In this document: in pieces, positions 4,766 through 5,075 of the stretch
Position numbering within the stretch: the stretch's first letter is position 1
How the letters are laid out: each line of letters starts with the position of its first letter
Notes under the pieces: model-generated
The model's database searches: none
Seen by the model: the letters and a program-made list of their open reading frames with translations, nothing else
Told to the model about the DNA's origin: nothing
Position numbers and translations under genes: made by a program
Assembly (NCBI GenBank): GCA_002305015.1
Contig: DBPW01000039.1
Span: 1 to 5,075 of the forward strand
From: Bacteroidales bacterium UBA1410
Lineage (GTDB): Bacteria; Bacteroidota; Bacteroidia; Bacteroidales; Dysgonomonadaceae
DNA: 5,075 bases
Direction: 5' to 3'

Positions 4766-4811
4766 AGTTTAGTTATTACTAAACTCAAACAAGGATTTTT
4801 GAGTTTAGTAA
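4766..4811 (-). promoter_or_regulatory. Palindromic operator with three half-sites for the TAC operon
   Basis: A perfect 14-bp inverted repeat, TTACTAAACTCAAA (4776-4789) and TTTGAGTTTAGTAA (4798-4811), has an 8-nt spacer. The 8-bp core ACTAAACT/AGTTTAGT appears a third time at 4766-4773, making a second palindrome with 4778-4785 (spacer 4 nt). The array ends 2 nt before the toxin ATG. Position and symmetry fit binding of HigA-like dimers for autorepression. No unambiguous promoter box was found. AATCCTTG and CTTGTTTG in and beside the spacer are weak -7 candidates. Confidence 0.8.
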
Positions 4812-4892
4812 TGTTTTTTAACGTAATCAGAAAGATTTTTCTTTCATCATAACATTGTATACATAAATCACTAATTTAGCAGTCTAATCAAA

Positions 4893-4917
4893 GACTGTCC
4901 TAAAAAGGGGTAGCTCA
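4893..4917 (-). mobile_element. Possible IS3-family terminus remnant
   Basis: On the minus strand the stretch begins TGAGCTACCCCTTTTTAGG and ends ACAGTC. The TG start, C-rich block, T-run and ACAGT ending are reminiscent of IS3-family (IS150-like) ends. It begins exactly where the upstream AbiEi-like frame stops, so the TG of the terminus supplies that frame's TGA (4915-4917). No transposase reading frame follows, so only an end remains. A 6-bp inverted repeat (CAGTCT 4880-4885, AGACTG 4892-4897) overlaps its inner edge. Assigned from memory of typical ends, without a match search. Confidence 0.4.
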
Positions 4918-4977
4918 CACGACGTCTTGCAACCGAAATAATTTCATTTTGTGAAAATCTTCCAGATATTTCTTCAT
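4915..4977 (-). pseudogene. 20-codon N-terminal stub, possibly of an AbiEi-like antitoxin/regulator
   Basis: ATG at 4975-4977 opens MKKYLEDFHKMKLFRLQDVV, then TGA. The sequence resembles the start of Bacteroidetes AbiEi-type (type IV TA antitoxin) winged-helix regulators, which as I recall begin 'MKKYL..F.K.K.FRL.DV'. The rest of such a gene (around 200 residues) is absent, and sequence homology appears to stop at the IS-like terminus. A near-consensus promoter lies only 18 nt upstream, so the stub is probably still transcribed. It could instead be a genuine tiny leader peptide for the TAC operon that starts about 150 nt downstream. The AbiEi identification rests on a short match and is tentative. 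The gene-free interval 4764-5075 otherwise holds the operator, the IS-like end and nothing else I recognise. Confidence 0.4.
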
Positions 4978-4995
4978 TCTGTTTTAAATCTTTCT

Positions 4996-5024
4996 CAAAG
5001 GTACGGAAAAAACCGGACTTTCAA
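4996..5024 (-). promoter_or_regulatory. Near-consensus Bacteroidetes promoter facing the AbiEi-like stub
   Basis: The minus strand has TTG (5022-5024), an 18-nt spacer and TACCTTTG (4996-5003), a very good fit to the -33/-7 sigma-ABfr layout. The ATG at 4975-4977 follows after 18 nt, implying a leader of only about 10 nt. Read-through from it would enter the TAC operon, since no terminator is seen before 4763. Confidence 0.65.
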
Positions 5025-5075
5025 GTTAAAATTAAAATCAATGGTCTTAGAATTTTTAAAATAATTGACAAATCG

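Noticed and set aside
4831..4844. AAAGA/TCTTT short inverted repeat upstream of the TAC operator
   Set aside because: A 5-bp stem of low complexity, expected by chance in AT-rich DNA.

Overview
The window looks like an accessory segment of a Bacteroidetes (probably Bacteroidales) genome. It is AT-rich, its starts lack strong Shine-Dalgarno sequences, and several genes are preceded by the phylum's TAnnTTTG -7 promoter box. Degenerate 'AATCTGCG' intergenic repeats typical of the group are also present. Every supported gene is on the minus strand, so transcription runs from high to low coordinates. No housekeeping gene, RNA gene or CRISPR array was seen. The content is toxin-antitoxin (TA)-like modules, gene remnants and transposable-element ends, which is the texture of a TA/defence island.

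Layout in transcription order. (1) 4893-5024: a consensus promoter drives a 20-codon stub, possibly the N-terminus of an AbiEi-like regulator. The stub ends exactly where a sequence resembling an IS3-family terminus begins. (2) 3455-4811: the best-supported system in the window, a toxin-antitoxin-chaperone (TAC) operon. A RelE/HigB-like toxin, a HigA-like HTH antitoxin with a long C-terminal tail and a SecB-like chaperone are joined by two ATGA overlaps. They lie behind a three-half-site palindromic operator that abuts the toxin start. (3) 3346-3459: a 114-bp AT-rich element with perfect 14-bp terminal inverted repeats, a MITE candidate. Its right end supplies the chaperone stop codon. (4) 2725-3257: an AlbA_2/Schlafen-type ATP-binding protein gene that has lost its whole middle. 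The first 16 codons are joined out of frame to the last ~160, which contain a 12-bp tandem repeat. (5) 2247-2724: repeats and a doubtful 73-codon frame.

(6) 948-2155: an operon of minimal nucleotidyltransferase (MNT), HEPN protein and a second MNT, resembling MntA/HepT (type VII) TA pairs. It has two MNTs around one HEPN, and the HEPN histidine is replaced by leucine. (7) 5-916: a separately promoted two-gene unit of a second HEPN-like protein and a conserved-looking protein of unknown function, separated by 1 nt.

Taken together, the window holds three intact regulated modules: TAC, MNT-HEPN-MNT, and HEPN plus unknown. Between them lie decayed genes and mobile-element debris. Family assignments come from reading motifs and were not checked against any database.
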